The position numbers were made by a program, and so were the translations under genes. Below, one piece after another: positions 23,166 to 36,400 of a stretch of 64,000 bases of DNA. Below the pieces are notes generated by a model. It had not been told where the DNA came from and made no database searches. It saw only the letters and a list, made by a program, of their open reading frames with translations. This stretch comes from Medicago truncatula (lineage: Eukaryota > Streptophyta > Magnoliopsida > Fabales > Fabaceae). The stretch lies in the NCBI RefSeq assembly GCF_003473485.1, contig NC_053045.1, forward strand, positions 59,562,494 through 59,626,493. The letters run 5' to 3'. The stretch's first letter is position 1, and the number at the start of each line of letters is the position of its first letter.

Positions 23166-25407
23166 TTTAACGCCCTCTTTAATTATTTGATTATTTTAAT
23201 GAGTTTAGAATATACTTATATGATTTGTGTGATTTATATGATTTATTTTGATAAGTGATATTTTGTTATGTTATATGTTGGTACTTATTAGTATAATATA
23301 TATGCTATTTGGTTTAGAAATATATATGTTATAGAAATATATTTGTTATAGAGATATATTTGTTATTTGTTATAGAAATATTTTATATTATATATATATA
23401 TATTAGAATAGAATATTGAGTTTAGGGGTTGTTATGAGATTTTAGAGAGTTTTGGGGGAGAAAGAGAAATAAGATAAAATATAAAAGAAAAGTTATAAAT
23501 AGGAGAAACCTAGTTTAGAAAAACATAACGTACCATCAATTTTGGAGAAAAGGGAGAAAAAACCAAGAGAAGGGAGAGAGACCTAGGAAGCTGCGATTTT
23601 TATATTCCAAGGTAAGGGTGAGACTAACATTCAATCTTCTTAAGCCTATGATTTTGATAATTAGATTTAACATGTTGGAGGTTTAGTTTGAAAATTGGGA
23701 ATTAGGTTTTCCATTGTTGAGTTTGATTAGAAAAGTGTAGAAACCATGATAATTGTGTTAAGAATTGATGTTCAGGTTGTAGAATAATCATAGGTAAAGT
23801 TTTCTAACAAATTTGGGAGTTTGTGTTTGAGTCTAGTGAAATAAGAGCGATTCTTAAGTGAAAAACGCATTGTTAAACTGATTTTTGAACTGCTGTGAAG
23901 CTCAAAATCGGCCCCCGATTTCTCAGCTGATTTTCTAGCTTTGGTTCGACGAAAATCGGCCGCCGATTTTCTGGCAGGCAAATCTGGAAAATATTCGTAA
24001 TTTTCACCCTTTTCTGTTTTGAATTTGCTTTCGGTGTAAACATGAAAGTTGTAGATAATTGAGTTAGCTTTCCAATGGCTTTGGTTTCACTTGAAAATGA
24101 TTTTTAGTTTTTGAGATATGATGAAAATAGTCTAAGGAGGTCTTAGTGAAACCTTATGAAAATTCAGCATAACCGTTTCTAAGTTAATCCAAAATTTATG
24201 CGATAATACCAACCCTCAAAACTAGAAGTACTATGAGTTTAATTAAGGCGTTTAAGAGTATTTAACCCATGTTGTGAGTTGATCCTTGGGGTAGGAATGA
24301 GGGTTGAATATAATATTATTGATGATCTGTGAAGCTATTATAATATGATTTAATGTTGATAGTAATGTAATATATTTGTATATGCATTATGTGAATTATA
24401 TAAGATGTTTAAGTTGATGTTGATTATGATTTGATGTTGTTATATTGTGATATAATTATATATGCATTATTTGAATTATATGTGAATAATTGAGACGTTG
24501 TTGATTTGCATTTGATATTATTATGTCATGCTGTTTTTGTATACTACTGTGTTGCTGTTGTTATTTAACTAAGCTGCATGAGTCGGTCTAAGTTGATTAA
24601 GATGATGAAGTTCCAAATTATTGGATTATACAAGAGTTGTCGATTTAAGATGTTTAAGAAGTCGAGTCCATGCATTAGCATTCTTTGTTGGGGGCTTGAT
24701 GCTCTGGAGTATAATAATACTTAAATAGCGATAGGGGCTTGATGCTCTGGAGTATATTAATACTTAAATAGCGATAGGGGCTTGATGCTCCGTATTGGTA
24801 CCACATGCATATAAGATGTCTAAGTTGCATAGTCGAGTTGGAGTCGCATTTGTCGAGTCAAGGATGTTTATGTTGATAAGTTGTGAAGTTGTAATTGTTT
24901 ATACAAACTATGATGGAAGTGCTAAATGATATATTACTATCTATAATGAATATTAAGATGATTTGATGTTGATTAAATATAATTGTTGAATTATATGCTT
25001 AATATTATTGTTTTGTGAAATCTCACCCATTCTGCTTGGAAATGTTGCTCTTCCTATGAGTAACTTGCAGGTGATCGTTAATAGGTTGTTGTTGTTGCTG
25101 TCGTGAGTGACTTATTCCTCACTGAGTCTTAGGATGCTCTGATACGTAACGGGATGAGATCTTTTGTGGCTATTTTCTATTCCTCTATGTATTGTGTATA
25201 TTTTAATAAGGCCTGCGTGCCAAAGACTTATTTATGTTAATGAATTTAATCCGCTGCAAAGTTTGAATTAATATGTTGATGATTTTTGGAAAGATAATTA
25301 GTTAATTACCTCATTTATGATTTTTAAGAAGTGTGATATCCCGTTTATGTGAGGTTTTACTCTGATTATTTTATGAAATTTTTATGTTGGGAAAACAGGA
25401 TGTTAGA
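23166..25407 (+). mobile_element. Solo LTR, family 1 (2242 bp)
   Basis: Termini TTTAACGCCC and GGATGTTAGA correspond to TGTAACGCCC and GGATGTTACA of the second family member at 53196-55334, each changed by one base. The 5-bp direct repeat CGCCG flanks it (23161-23165 and 25408-25412). There is no internal region, so the parent element was removed by LTR-LTR recombination. Inside are a TATA-like AAGTTATAAATAGG (near 23490), a palindrome cluster (about 23905-23980) and a minisatellite (24691-24793). Confidence 0.85.
24691..24793 (+). repeat. Minisatellite in the LTR, unit about 43 bp
   Basis: GGGGCTTGATGCTCTGGAGT starts units at 24691 and 24734, and a partial third at 24777, joined by AATACTTAAATAGCGATA. 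The related LTR at 53196 has a different tandem motif at the matching place. Confidence 0.85.
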
Positions 25408-25566
25408 CGCCGAATGATACTTTTGAAAGATTATGATTGTTTAATCATGTATCATCATAGAAAGGCAAAAATGGTTGTTGATGCTTTAAGTAGAAAACTC
25501 ATGGGTATATTTGCACATATAACTAAAATAAGGAGGCCAAGAACGAAGGTACTTCAAATCTTGTAG

Positions 25567-25913
25567 CATGTGGGATAGAGTTTAAACCGCAAGGAAGTTT
25601 TAAATGTTTAAATTTGTTCTTCTTTAGCGGCCAAGATCAAGGCAACTCAAGATAATGATCATTTCTTGGTAAAGATAAAATATGTCAAATTTGTAAAAAA
25701 TTTATTTTTAGAGATTTGTTTTTATCAAATAAATTTTAGAAGCTTTTAAGAACCAAGATAGACATATATAGTATTTTTACATGGATAATTTATGAATCTG
25801 CCTCCATATATTTTCAGATGCCCCCAAAATATATTGAAAGATTCCTTTTCGATATTATATTTCAACCAAAATACACTAACTATCACTTTCAAAAGCAAAT
25901 GAAGACGGATTTC
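25567..25913. other. Downstream continuation of the gypsy relic, decayed
   Basis: AT-rich, no readable frame. Probably the rest of the retroelement or unrelated spacer. Confidence 0.3.
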
Positions 25914-25985
25914 CGTGAGCTTAATTCAGTTGGTATGGACAATGCATAATATATGTAAGGGTCGGGGTTCGAACTTCATACAACC
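25914..25985 (+). repeat. tRNA-derived SINE, copy D (decayed)
   Basis: Contains GTGAGCTTAATTCAGTTGGTATGG and GGGGTTCGAAC boxes. No clear target duplication. Confidence 0.6.
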
Positions 25986-26039
25986 CATTATTTCACATTT
26001 AAAAATGTATGAGCACTAGTCAATAGACTATTTGACAAA

Positions 26040-26790
26040 AAAGGGTAAATTTTCATAGACACCCTTTTAATCCATCCACCCATTACACCATCCCTACGAG
26101 GCAATTTTTTTTTTGTCTTATTCAAACAAGATAATATAAAATATAACCTAAATATTATTAAAAAAATTAAAAGAAAAAAGAAAACTAGTTTATGTCTCTT
26201 CATCCTCCCACTCTCCCACCCAAGTCCCAGCTCTACCACTTCTTCTTCTTTCTTTCAATCCAGCCTACCTCCGTCGCTGCTGGCGTTGGCCTCCTTGCCT
26301 TGCATCACCGACCGTCGTCCTTCTCTTCGTCCATGTTAGATCTATCACATTTTCTTATGTGTTTCAATCTGTGTTCCCGACGCGGCCGCCGCCGTTTTTG
26401 GGCGCGATGTCTGGGTTTTCCGACACGGGCACCGTCTTCGCCTCTCCATCCGTCGACCTCGATCTCCCTTTCCTCTCCCTTATTCATTGTAAACTTGTTT
26501 TATTAGTCGTAGCGGAGGACGTTTCCCGACGTCAGAGAGTGCTTTCTAGTGAGAGAAGACATTTTTTAGAAAAGAGAGACAATGATTGGTGGTGGTTGTG
26601 TTTTGTTGCAGGTGGACTAGTGGTAGTATATGTTGAAAAAATGACGGAAGATAAAGAAGAGAGAGACAGTGGAAGAGGGTGATAAGAGTTGGAATGTTGT
26701 ATGACAAATTTATCCCTTATTTTTTATTAATGGATAAAATTGTCCCTACCACATAAGGTGTGGAATAGTGATATGCCACATAAGGTGATC
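26040..26790. other. GC-rich island between short repeats, origin unknown
   Basis: About 26190-26560 is much richer in GC than its surroundings and rich in TCC/CCG, giving overlapping low-complexity frames on both strands (for example 26192-26506 and 26359-26682). None has a recognisable domain. It could be a captured gene 5' end or transposon filler. On the right, CCACATAAGGTG occurs twice about 25 bases apart. Confidence 0.3.
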
Positions 26791-27428
26791 TATCTATCAC
26801 TACAAAAATAGCAAACAAAGGTGAATTGAAAAATTAGCTTATGTATCATATCATATATGCTAATAATAACAAATCCAAACTAAAGGCCATGATAAAATAG
26901 AACAACATTATGAAAAAAAATAAATTATAATAGACCAACATCAATTCTTGGTTTTTCCTCTAAAAAAAAATCATCTCATTTTTTATTCTCTTAAAAAAAA
27001 TCAATTAACTTTTTATTTTTTAAAATGAATGGATTTTTGTTGATGGGAAAAATAAAGAAAGTGTATATTGCAGAATAGTCCTTTTATTTTCTAAAATTGA
27101 ACTGGGTTCCAAAATCCCAAACTTAGAGGAAGCTTCACAGTGCGTAATCAAAAAAGACCATAAAAACATTTTCAGACACAAACAGATCTAAACCTTCCAT
27201 TTTTTCACCTTTAATCACTCTTCTTCCATCTCTCAGATCTCTCTCACTCACTGATTCCGAATTCCCTCTCTTCCTCCGCGGCTTCCACTCCTTCCACCGT
27301 CGCCGGAAAACTCCGACTGATCTCGTTCCATTTCCGAATGATCTCGATTCATCTACATTTCTTCCATTTCCGTTGCTGAATTCATCACTGTCGTTGATCC
27401 GATCAGAGAGAGTAATTGATTTCAAAAA
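26791..27428 (+). promoter_or_regulatory. Promoter and 5' UTR of the BIG5-like gene
   Basis: The last 250 bases before the start codon are rich in TC (for example CTCTCAGATCTCTCTCACTC), as is usual for leaders of housekeeping plant genes. I see no TATA box that stands out from the AT-rich background. Confidence 0.4.
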
Positions 27429-30400
27429 ATGGCTGGTGGTGCTGCCGGAGGTTTTGTTACTCGAGCATTCGATTCTATGCTCAAGGAATGTTCCGGCAAG
27501 AAGTATCCTGAACTTCACAAAGCTATTAGCAATTACGCAGGTTTTCTTCTCGATTCACTAACCCTAGATCGTTATCAATTTTCATTGTTTTTAGTTGTTT
27601 TGATCCGCATTTGAATCTTTTTCGTTTTCTGCTGAATAAGATAAGATAATCAACCGTTTCATTGTTCAATTGTGCTTGCATTGATCTTCGAGTTCGTTCA
27701 ATAGTTATGATATCACTGATAATCAATCTCATTGCATATGATTTTAATGCTTCAGATATCACCAAAGAAGCTAGCCAGAGAAAACAGAGTGAGGCTAATC
27801 AAGTTGCACCGTCACCTGAATCTGGGAGGTAAAATTCTTTATATTAAACGCAAACCATTGATATGTTTTGAATATTTTTACTGGGAGAGTGGACGTGGAT
27901 CGTTTTGATGTTAAGATTTGAATTGTTTTGATTTGTACCAGTGTAAATGAAACTGAAAATGGAGCAGCAACTAGTTCAGAAACTGATCAGTCACAGAAAG
28001 CTGAGCAAGTTTCAAGCGCGGCAGATAATGGTAGCAAGCCTTATAGTGGAAATATTATTGAACTGTTAGCAAAAGCCGGGAATACACTTGAAGGAACCGA
28101 TGCTGAACTTGTTTTAAATCCACTTCGTCTTGCTGTTGAAACAAAGAATTTGAAAATCCTTGAACCTGCTTTAGATTGTATCCACGTATGTACATGCTTT
28201 CTAGATTATACTCGTCCAACTAGTACTTATAGCTAATATGATGTGAAAATCTACTAAATTGGTAAAACTTTATTTACTGTTAATACAGAAACTTATTGCA
28301 TATGACCATTTGGAGGGAGATCCTGGTTTAGATGGCGGTAAAAATGTCCCATTGTTTACAGACATACTCAACATGGTTTGCAGCTGTATTGACAATTCAT
28401 CACCTGATAGGTATGCAAATAACTACGCATTACTAAACGTAAATTTCTTGTTATACCTATTAATTTTTGTAAATTAACCTGCAGTACTATTCTCCAAGTG
28501 CTGAAGGTACTTCTTACCGCCGTAGCTTCCTCAAAATTCAGAGGTATGTGTATTATGATTATGATAGAAATGATTTGATTTTTTTGTTATCTATGTGTGC
28601 TGATATCATGTTCTATCCATGACTTGCAATGTGTTCATATAGTATATACATTTATACTATATGTATATACTATATATTGGGTATCTTGCAAACTTGTTTT
28701 GTGGTAAATCAACACATTTTCTATACGTGTAAATGATTCATATGATGTCTACTTTAGAATGATGTTTTGGCAAAAGGAGTTTAGTTTACACGTTCAAGTG
28801 TTATTATATTTTTCAATGTTTATGACAATTTCACTCTCATTTTATGAATATTCCCGAGTGAAAATGCATGGTAAAAAAAAAATGCTCAACACAAACTTAT
28901 CTGCTAGTGTTAATTTATTTGAAGAAATAAGGAACTTACATTTGGCTGTATCTTTTATTCAACTGGGAAAAGAAAGGGAAATTTATTAATTTTTAACTCG
29001 TAGATATCTGTTTTGTCTCTGAAAGTTTTGAGGCTTTTAGTCTAGATTTTGGTCATTAATCCAGTTTTTGTCACATGAACATATCCAACCAAATGATTAT
29101 GTAACTCATGCTAGTATTTTGATAGGAACCGAAGAATTGAATGGAATAGAATGAACTCTTTATTTATGAAATGTGATACAATATGAGAGAATCTCTCCTC
29201 CAAGTGTTCCCCCTTCACAACAGAGAATACACTATTTACGTAAACAATATTCAAAGACGCTCTCTACCCTTTGTGTTCTCTAGAGCAAAATTCTTGGTTT
29301 TCTAGTCGCCATATATGTTGTTTTATCATTTCTTGAAGAATTTGTCTGTGGATTTTGTCTCCCTCTGCCTTACAACAACCACTGTTTCACCCTCTAAATC
29401 TACAGATCAGACATTTGGGAAAAAAATCCTTAGGATGGATTTGGGTTTTCTTGATCCCCCAAGAACGAACCCAAAACAATCCATGTTTTAGTTTTAGTGC
29501 CTTTTTTGGGTTCTTTGTACCATATCTAAACTCTGCAAAAATGTTGGATATAAACATGGGTTTAGAGTTGCAAAATGAAGTTCAACAAGAGTTTTTATGA
29601 TTTCATGTTACTCATGTGAAATTTTTGATTACTTGACTTTCTGAAGAATGAGCTAGGCTCTCCTTGGCCATTTATGCTAGTTGCCTTGGGTTCTGTTGCT
29701 TGCCATTAGGTTTTAATTTGGTTTTATTTTCTTTCATATTTTTGTAGATTTTTTTAAAATAAATCAAATTCAAGCACATTAAGATAGAGTTGGGACTTGG
29801 AAGTGCTCTAAGCAGACTTGTTTGCAAAACACCTTACATTAAGCTCTTGTGTTAAGATAAAAGGAAAAAGGAAATTTTATTAATAATTTAATAGAAAACG
29901 AAAGACTAATAGAACATTCCTCTTGCCACTGTATAATTATTACACTTGTATAATGTTGGAAATTCCGCCTTTATTGCGGTCCGCCCCTAGTCGCCTAAAT
30001 TGCGCCTTTGGGTTTGCCTTCATTGCAGCCTCCAACACCTTCACTGGCTTTGAGGGGGTGGATTTAGTCCCACATCGGATAGATAGGACTCTTGAGAAGA
30101 GTTTATAAAGAGGAGGCACTCCTCACCTTACAAGCCGGTTGTGTAAGGATGAGTTAGGCCCCAAATTTCAACATGGTATCAGAGCCTATCCTAGATCTAT
30201 CGTTGGGTTTCCCGCATCGTCCACGCTTCAGGCCATTGGGCCGGGCTGAAGCGTGAGGGGGTGTGTTGGAAATTCCGCCTTTATTGCGGTCTCTGTTGTC
30301 AAAGCGGAAATGCGGCGCGGGGTGCGGGCGCTATTTCGGTGACACGGACACTAATATATTTAATATTAAAATACTATACTGTTAAAAAAAATACTAAAAT

Positions 30401-33400
30401 TCCTTAAACATTACTCAAAATTCATGAAGTCTTGAGCAAAACATAAAACATATTTGCAAAAAATACTAATAAAAGTCAAGGAAACCGACACTTTACGCCT
30501 CTAAAGCTTAAAGTAACAAAAGTGCTAAACATTAACAATTAACAACTAACAAATTGACAAATTAACAAATTCTGAAATCAAGAGATGAAGAGAGGAGAAC
30601 AAAGATGGGTTCTGAGATGATGAGAAGAGGAGATGGATTTTTTTTTTGGTAAGATGAAGAAGTTGAGTTTGTGGCTGTGTATTTGGTTCTGGTGGAGAAG
30701 AGTAATAGTTAGGGTTTTGAAAATTACAAAAATGACCCTTAAAACGGTTTTAAATGAAGGGAAATCTAGTATTTTACACAGGGTTGTCAAAAGCGCCCGC
30801 TTTGACCCACATCGCGCCCGCTTTTGCCCGCAATTGTGCCCGCTTCATCCGCTTTCTCCAAACGCTCCGTGTTGGAGCGCTGCGTCGCGCTTTGTTGTTT
30901 TTGGCCGCTCCGCGCCGCGATCGCGCCTCGTTCGGCCGCTATTGACAACAGAGATTGCGGTCCGCCCCTAGTCGCCTATATTGTGGCCTTTGTAAGGCCT
31001 TTGTGGCCTTTGCCTTCATTGCAGCCTCCAACACCTTCACTGTGTTGGCTTTTGAGGGGGAGGATTTAGTCCCACATCGGATAGATAGGACTCTTGAGAA
31101 GAGTTTATAAGGAGGAGGCTCTCCTCACCTTACAAGCCGGTTTTGTAAGGATGAGTTAGGCCCCAAATTTCAACATATAATTTTGTGAAATTTGAGCCTT
31201 AGAGTATTGATTCCGCGCAAATTTATTGTACTATACTGCATGCGTTTTTTGCTGTGCTTCTGCTTTCTTTTTACCATGTTTTTCTAATATATACAAGCCG
31301 GTTTTGTAAGGATGAGTTAGGCCCCAAATTTCAACATATAATTTTGTGAAATTTGAGCCTTAGAGTATTGATTCCGCGCAAATTTATTGTACTATACTGC
31401 ATGCGTTTTTTGCTGTGCTTCTGCTTTCTTTTTACCATGTTTGTCTAATATATACTATATATTAAATCGGGGAAGGGAGAAATTTTTATTAATTAGAATG
31501 GAATAACACAACCGTCCCCGAGGGCATTCAAACTCGGCACCTCGAGGTTACAAGGCCAAGCTCTTACCATTGAGCTAACACCTCAAGTGTAATAATTTAT
31601 TTAGGTGCTGTGGTTATAGAACCATCTTTGCTATCGGAAGATATTTATTATATTCTAATGTTCTCAGTCTTCTTTTTCTCTCTTTGATATTAACATGCTT
31701 ATATATTTCTTCTCTCTTCCTTTTTTTTGCAATTTTTGATTTCTCATTTATCTTGTTCAGTACACGGCGAGCCTTTGCTGGCAGTTATCAGAGTTTGCTA
31801 TAATATTGCTCTAAATAGGTACTAATCATTTCTATTTCGTCTTCATGGATTGTTATTATCAATATATAATACCGAGTTTCATTGTTTGGATTTGTAGCAA
31901 GTCCCCAATAAACCAGGCAACATCAAAGGCAATGCTGACCCAGATGATCAGCATCGTTTTCAGGAGAATGGAAACTGATCCGGTCGGTATTTTTAAATTG
32001 ATTTGTATCTAGGAGATTTGGATTTTTACTTTTTACTTGTCTTTTTTCAGTTCCTTAGTCTTATGCTTTGTTTGGATTATGAGAGAAAGTTAAAGGAAAG
32101 TAAGTGAAAAGAAAGGTTGTTGAGGGAAAGAAAGTAAGTAGAACGTAAGATGATTTTAACTTTTAAGGTTGTTTGGTTGAAGTGTAAGTGTGAGGGAAGA
32201 AAGAATTGTATTTTTTAAATGACATTAATCCCCATATATATATATTAATCCAACAATTATCCATAAATTATGTTTATAAAATTATCAATCATAAATTGAA
32301 AGTTGTAAATGTTTCAACCATAATTTCTATAAATGTTTTAAATATTAAATTAACTTAAACTTGCAGTACATGAAACAAACAATAAAAGAATAATGAATAT
32401 AATAAAATAAACATAATTATGTTTACATGTTTTTTTTCTGTCTTTTCTAATATACACGTGCTTTCCGTGACTTTCTTCCCAAATTGGTCTTTCCTTCCTC
32501 TTTAATATTGAGCAACCAAATAGAGTAACGGTTCTTGAAAATTGTGCTTCCATCCTTCTAGCTTTGTTTCCTCTTATAATCAGCTGTTCCAAACAATGTG
32601 TTAGGCATATTTGGCTTATTACCTTTGCAGTATATTCTTATAGTAATACTGTTAAATTTTCAGGTTGAAACTTCATCTGTTTCTGGTGGACATACAATTA
32701 CAAAGGCAGCTTCAGCGGATAGTTTAAACACAAAACCAGATGAAATATCTGTGGGAGACCCAAATGAAAAAGAAATGACTTTAGGTGATGCACTCAGTGA
32801 AGCCAAGGATGCATCTCTAACATCTCTTGAGGAACTCCAAAATCTTGCTGGGGGTGCTGATATCAAGGTTAATAAATTGTTTACTTTTTAGTTTTGTATA
32901 GAATCCACTATAACATGTCCTTATTATAACAAGATTGTATTGTCTTGTATAGGGCCTTGAAGCTGTACTGGACAAGGCTGTGCATACTGAAGATGGTAAA
33001 AAAATAACACGGTATGAATATGAATAATAATTTGTGATATCCATCATATTTTTTACTCAGAGTGGTTGCTAAACTGTTGGTCTTACTTCTGTCTAGTGGG
33101 ATTGATTTGGAGAGCATGAGTATAGCACAACGCGATGCTTTGTTGGTATTCCGCACTCTTTGCAAGGTTGGTTCTCTCTCTTAGCATTGCAGTTAATTAT
33201 TATTTTTTTGAAAAAGCGTTGCAGTTAATTTCTTGTCAACTACTTATTATCCATACATTAAATTTGGCAGATGGGTATGAAGGAAGATAGTGATGAAGTT
33301 ACAACCAAGACTAGGATACTGTCTCTTGAGCTTCTGCAGGTTATACAATGATTTCAGCTTCTGTTACCTGATAATAATTAGAATATATGTTACTTGTAGT

Positions 33401-36400
33401 CATTATTTGCATGATTGTGGGCCAACTAGCTGGTCTATATTATTTTATGTGGTAGACTTGGTTAGTGGTGTTCAAATCCAAACTGATCCAAATAAAAACC
33501 GCAAACAAATAAATAAGATCGAGAACCGCAAAATAGAAATTCTATTGCATTTCTTTGGATCTCTTTCTGTGAAAACCATTAAATCCTTTATTTATATATA
33601 TTTCTAAATCAGACCCAACCGTATTCATAAATTTTAATACTTATTTATTTTATTATTAGTATATGAGATAATGTATTTTTATATTCTTTGTATGTTTTTT
33701 TTATTAATAATACTTAATAGTTATTGTAATTTATTTTTAACTATTTATATGTTTCAGACATGATTTATGCTTGCTACTTCGTAATGCTAATTTTTAGCAT
33801 GTTATACATGTTGGTGTTATTTAGATTAAAATGTCTTATTTGCAGTAATGTAAACATGTAAATATGAGTTGGTAAAAGCCAAATGAACCAATCAAATCTA
33901 AACTACACTTAGTTGGATCAGATTTTCTTAAGGAAACAATCCAAATCATGCTGCATACTATTTTTATCTTTGGGTCGGATGCTTTTTTCCTTAAACCTGA
34001 TGCAAAACAATCTCAAATACCCTTAGAATTGGTATTTCTGAATGTGTTGCCCTTGGTTGAGATCTAGAATCATATTTAATGATGATAAGGATTTTTTTTT
34101 AATGTTATTTGTATTTAAATGCAATTTTTCAGATCCATGGATACTACTGCCTTGTTGTCCTTTTATTATTCTTTCTGATTATAAAAGCTTGGGGACGAAG
34201 TAATTTTTTGGAAAGAATTGCTATCATATGGACATGATTTTACTATGGAAGTGTAGTTCTGTATGCCATGGGTTGGACTACTTTGAGCCACTTCATGGAA
34301 CTGTTCTTATTACACCATCCTTGTGGCTATTGGTTTATTTTTTAGCACACATGATAGCTAAATACATAAATTTCCTTCTGGTTCCTTTAAATAAATTATG
34401 TTTTTCATGAGAGTTTAAACCATGAATATGTTAATCAAAATGCATTCGAAAAGAAAATAATATATTTTCATGGGAATATAGGGGTTGGAAAAGATAGCCG
34501 TAAGTACAAGTTTCAAGTATTATTGTAAGCTTCACAAGAGTAAACCCCGATAGGCTGCCACATAAAGATTCCTCCAATTAAAAGTACAAAATAAAAGGTA
34601 AAGAATACAAAAGTTTACCTCAAATATGGAGATCTAGGTCTTTCAAAAGCTTTTAAAAAGAACTCAATGTAATATTGGCTTCTGCAATGGGCTACGGCTC
34701 TGTTGGTTCAAGGATGAAAGGACGATGGGCTACGGTTCTGTTGGTTCAAGGATGAAAGAACGTGTTGAATAGCTAAAAGATGACACAACTCATTTCTTAC
34801 TTACTGCTGATTAGTATAATTTCCGACTGTGTCCATTATAAACTAGACTACAGTGTTAAATAGATAGGATAGGAGCAGGACATACATAAGTAATGTTCTA
34901 CATTTTATACTCAAGCTTTTGTTATTTTGAGAGTTACTATCGTGACTATTTAAAATCACACTTTTTTTTATGTTTTTACAGGGTTTGTTGGAGGGGGTTA
35001 GCCACTCATTTACAAAGAACTTCCATTTTATTGATTCAGTGAAGGCATATCTTTCATATGCATTGTTACGAGCTTCAGTTTCACAATCCCCCGTCATATT
35101 TCAGGTTTTGTAGTACTGGATTTATCTTTCTTTCCAGGCATTTAAGGATTCATGTGTAAATTTTTTAATATCAATCTTCTTTCATGGCAGTATGCAACAG
35201 GAATATTCTTGGTGCTGTTATTGCGATTCAGGGAGAGTCTAAAAGTATGCAAGTCATTTTTACAGATTTTACAGAAGCTTCTCTGCGGAGAGACATTGTT
35301 AATTTGACGTGTCTTACTTGTTTTTACACTACTCTTGTTTTCAGGGTGAAATAGGCATCTTCTTTCCATTGATAGTTCTTAGACCACTTGATGGTTTAGA
35401 ATTTTCTGTCAACCAAAAACTCAGTGTTCTTCGGTATATATTCTTCCAAGTTGTTTACAAATTTCTTGTGCTGTGGCTATAAATTCTGCTAACAAGCTTT
35501 CTTAATGTGTTGTTTGTTCTTCTTTTTCCATTTTATCTTTTATTATTTAAACAGTACCATTTATGACACCCTGAAACCATGCTATCTAAATTTGACTAAG
35601 AAATATCCTGCTTAATTAACCACAACAAATATTCCTTTGAGATACCAATAGGTAGATTTATTATTAATACTTGTGGAATACCTTTGAGCACTTTTAGGAT
35701 CTTATTTACAAGCGGTGGATAATTAAATAATAGATGAGAAATGCTAGGAACACTCTCTTTCTAGCACTCTCTCTAACACTCACCCTCTTATTGGGTGAAA
35801 CCCATGTGGATCTCACCACTTTATGTGGGATCCATTTCCAATGTGTGGTACCCACATGGATTTCACCCAATAAGAGAGTGGGTGTTAGAGAGTGTCCAGA
35901 GCACTCCTCATAATAGATATGCATTTGCCAATTTGAGTGAAAGTTTTCTTATTGTAATTAGTACAATTTTAGAACGTATGTTCTGTTTTTCTATATGGAT
36001 TTGTTGCTTTGCATCCATTTATTAGGATAAATTTGCCTTCTTTAGTATAGTTTTATTCTAGAAAATAGTTATTAGCATGAGCGTTTGTGATGTGAACCAC
36101 CTCTGCAATTCGAATCTAGAAATAACATTAAAAGTTATTCGTTCAAGTTTATTAATTTGGTTTAGTGGGGCTTGCAGGATGTTAGAGAAAGTATGTAAGG
36201 ATCCACAAATGCTTGTTGACATCTTTGTGAATTATGACTGTGATCTTGAGGCGCCAAACTTGTTTGAAAGAATGGTATAATCTGACAGAGTGATCTTTTA
36301 TTACATTGTAGACAGTATTTAAATTAGTAACGTCCTCTTTGGCAAATATTATAAGTTTGTTCACTGTCTTCTGCCAATTTAATGAATAGGTTACAACGCT

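Larger units (their letters stand above)
23118..25520 (+). pseudogene. Ty3/gypsy pol (RNase H region) relic, split by a solo LTR
   Basis: Left of the LTR the frame reads KYIFRHKDLK and, after a one-base shift, NLRQRR. Right of the LTR it resumes RMILLKDYDCLIMYHHRKAK then MVVDALSRK. Together these are the RNase H block of gypsy polyproteins around the ...LKDYD...H.GKAN...DALSR motif. The break is exactly at the 5-bp target duplication CGCCG, so the pol relic predates the LTR insertion. Confidence 0.8.

Noticed and set aside
23772-23981. Minus-strand open frame in the first solo LTR
   Set aside because: It crosses the palindrome zone; its repeated K-S-A and D-F words come from the palindromes, not from a protein family.
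26797-26812. CACTACAAAAATAG as a CACTA transposon end
   Set aside because: The motif matches the usual CACTA start, but no inverted partner or 3-bp target duplication could be found in the window.
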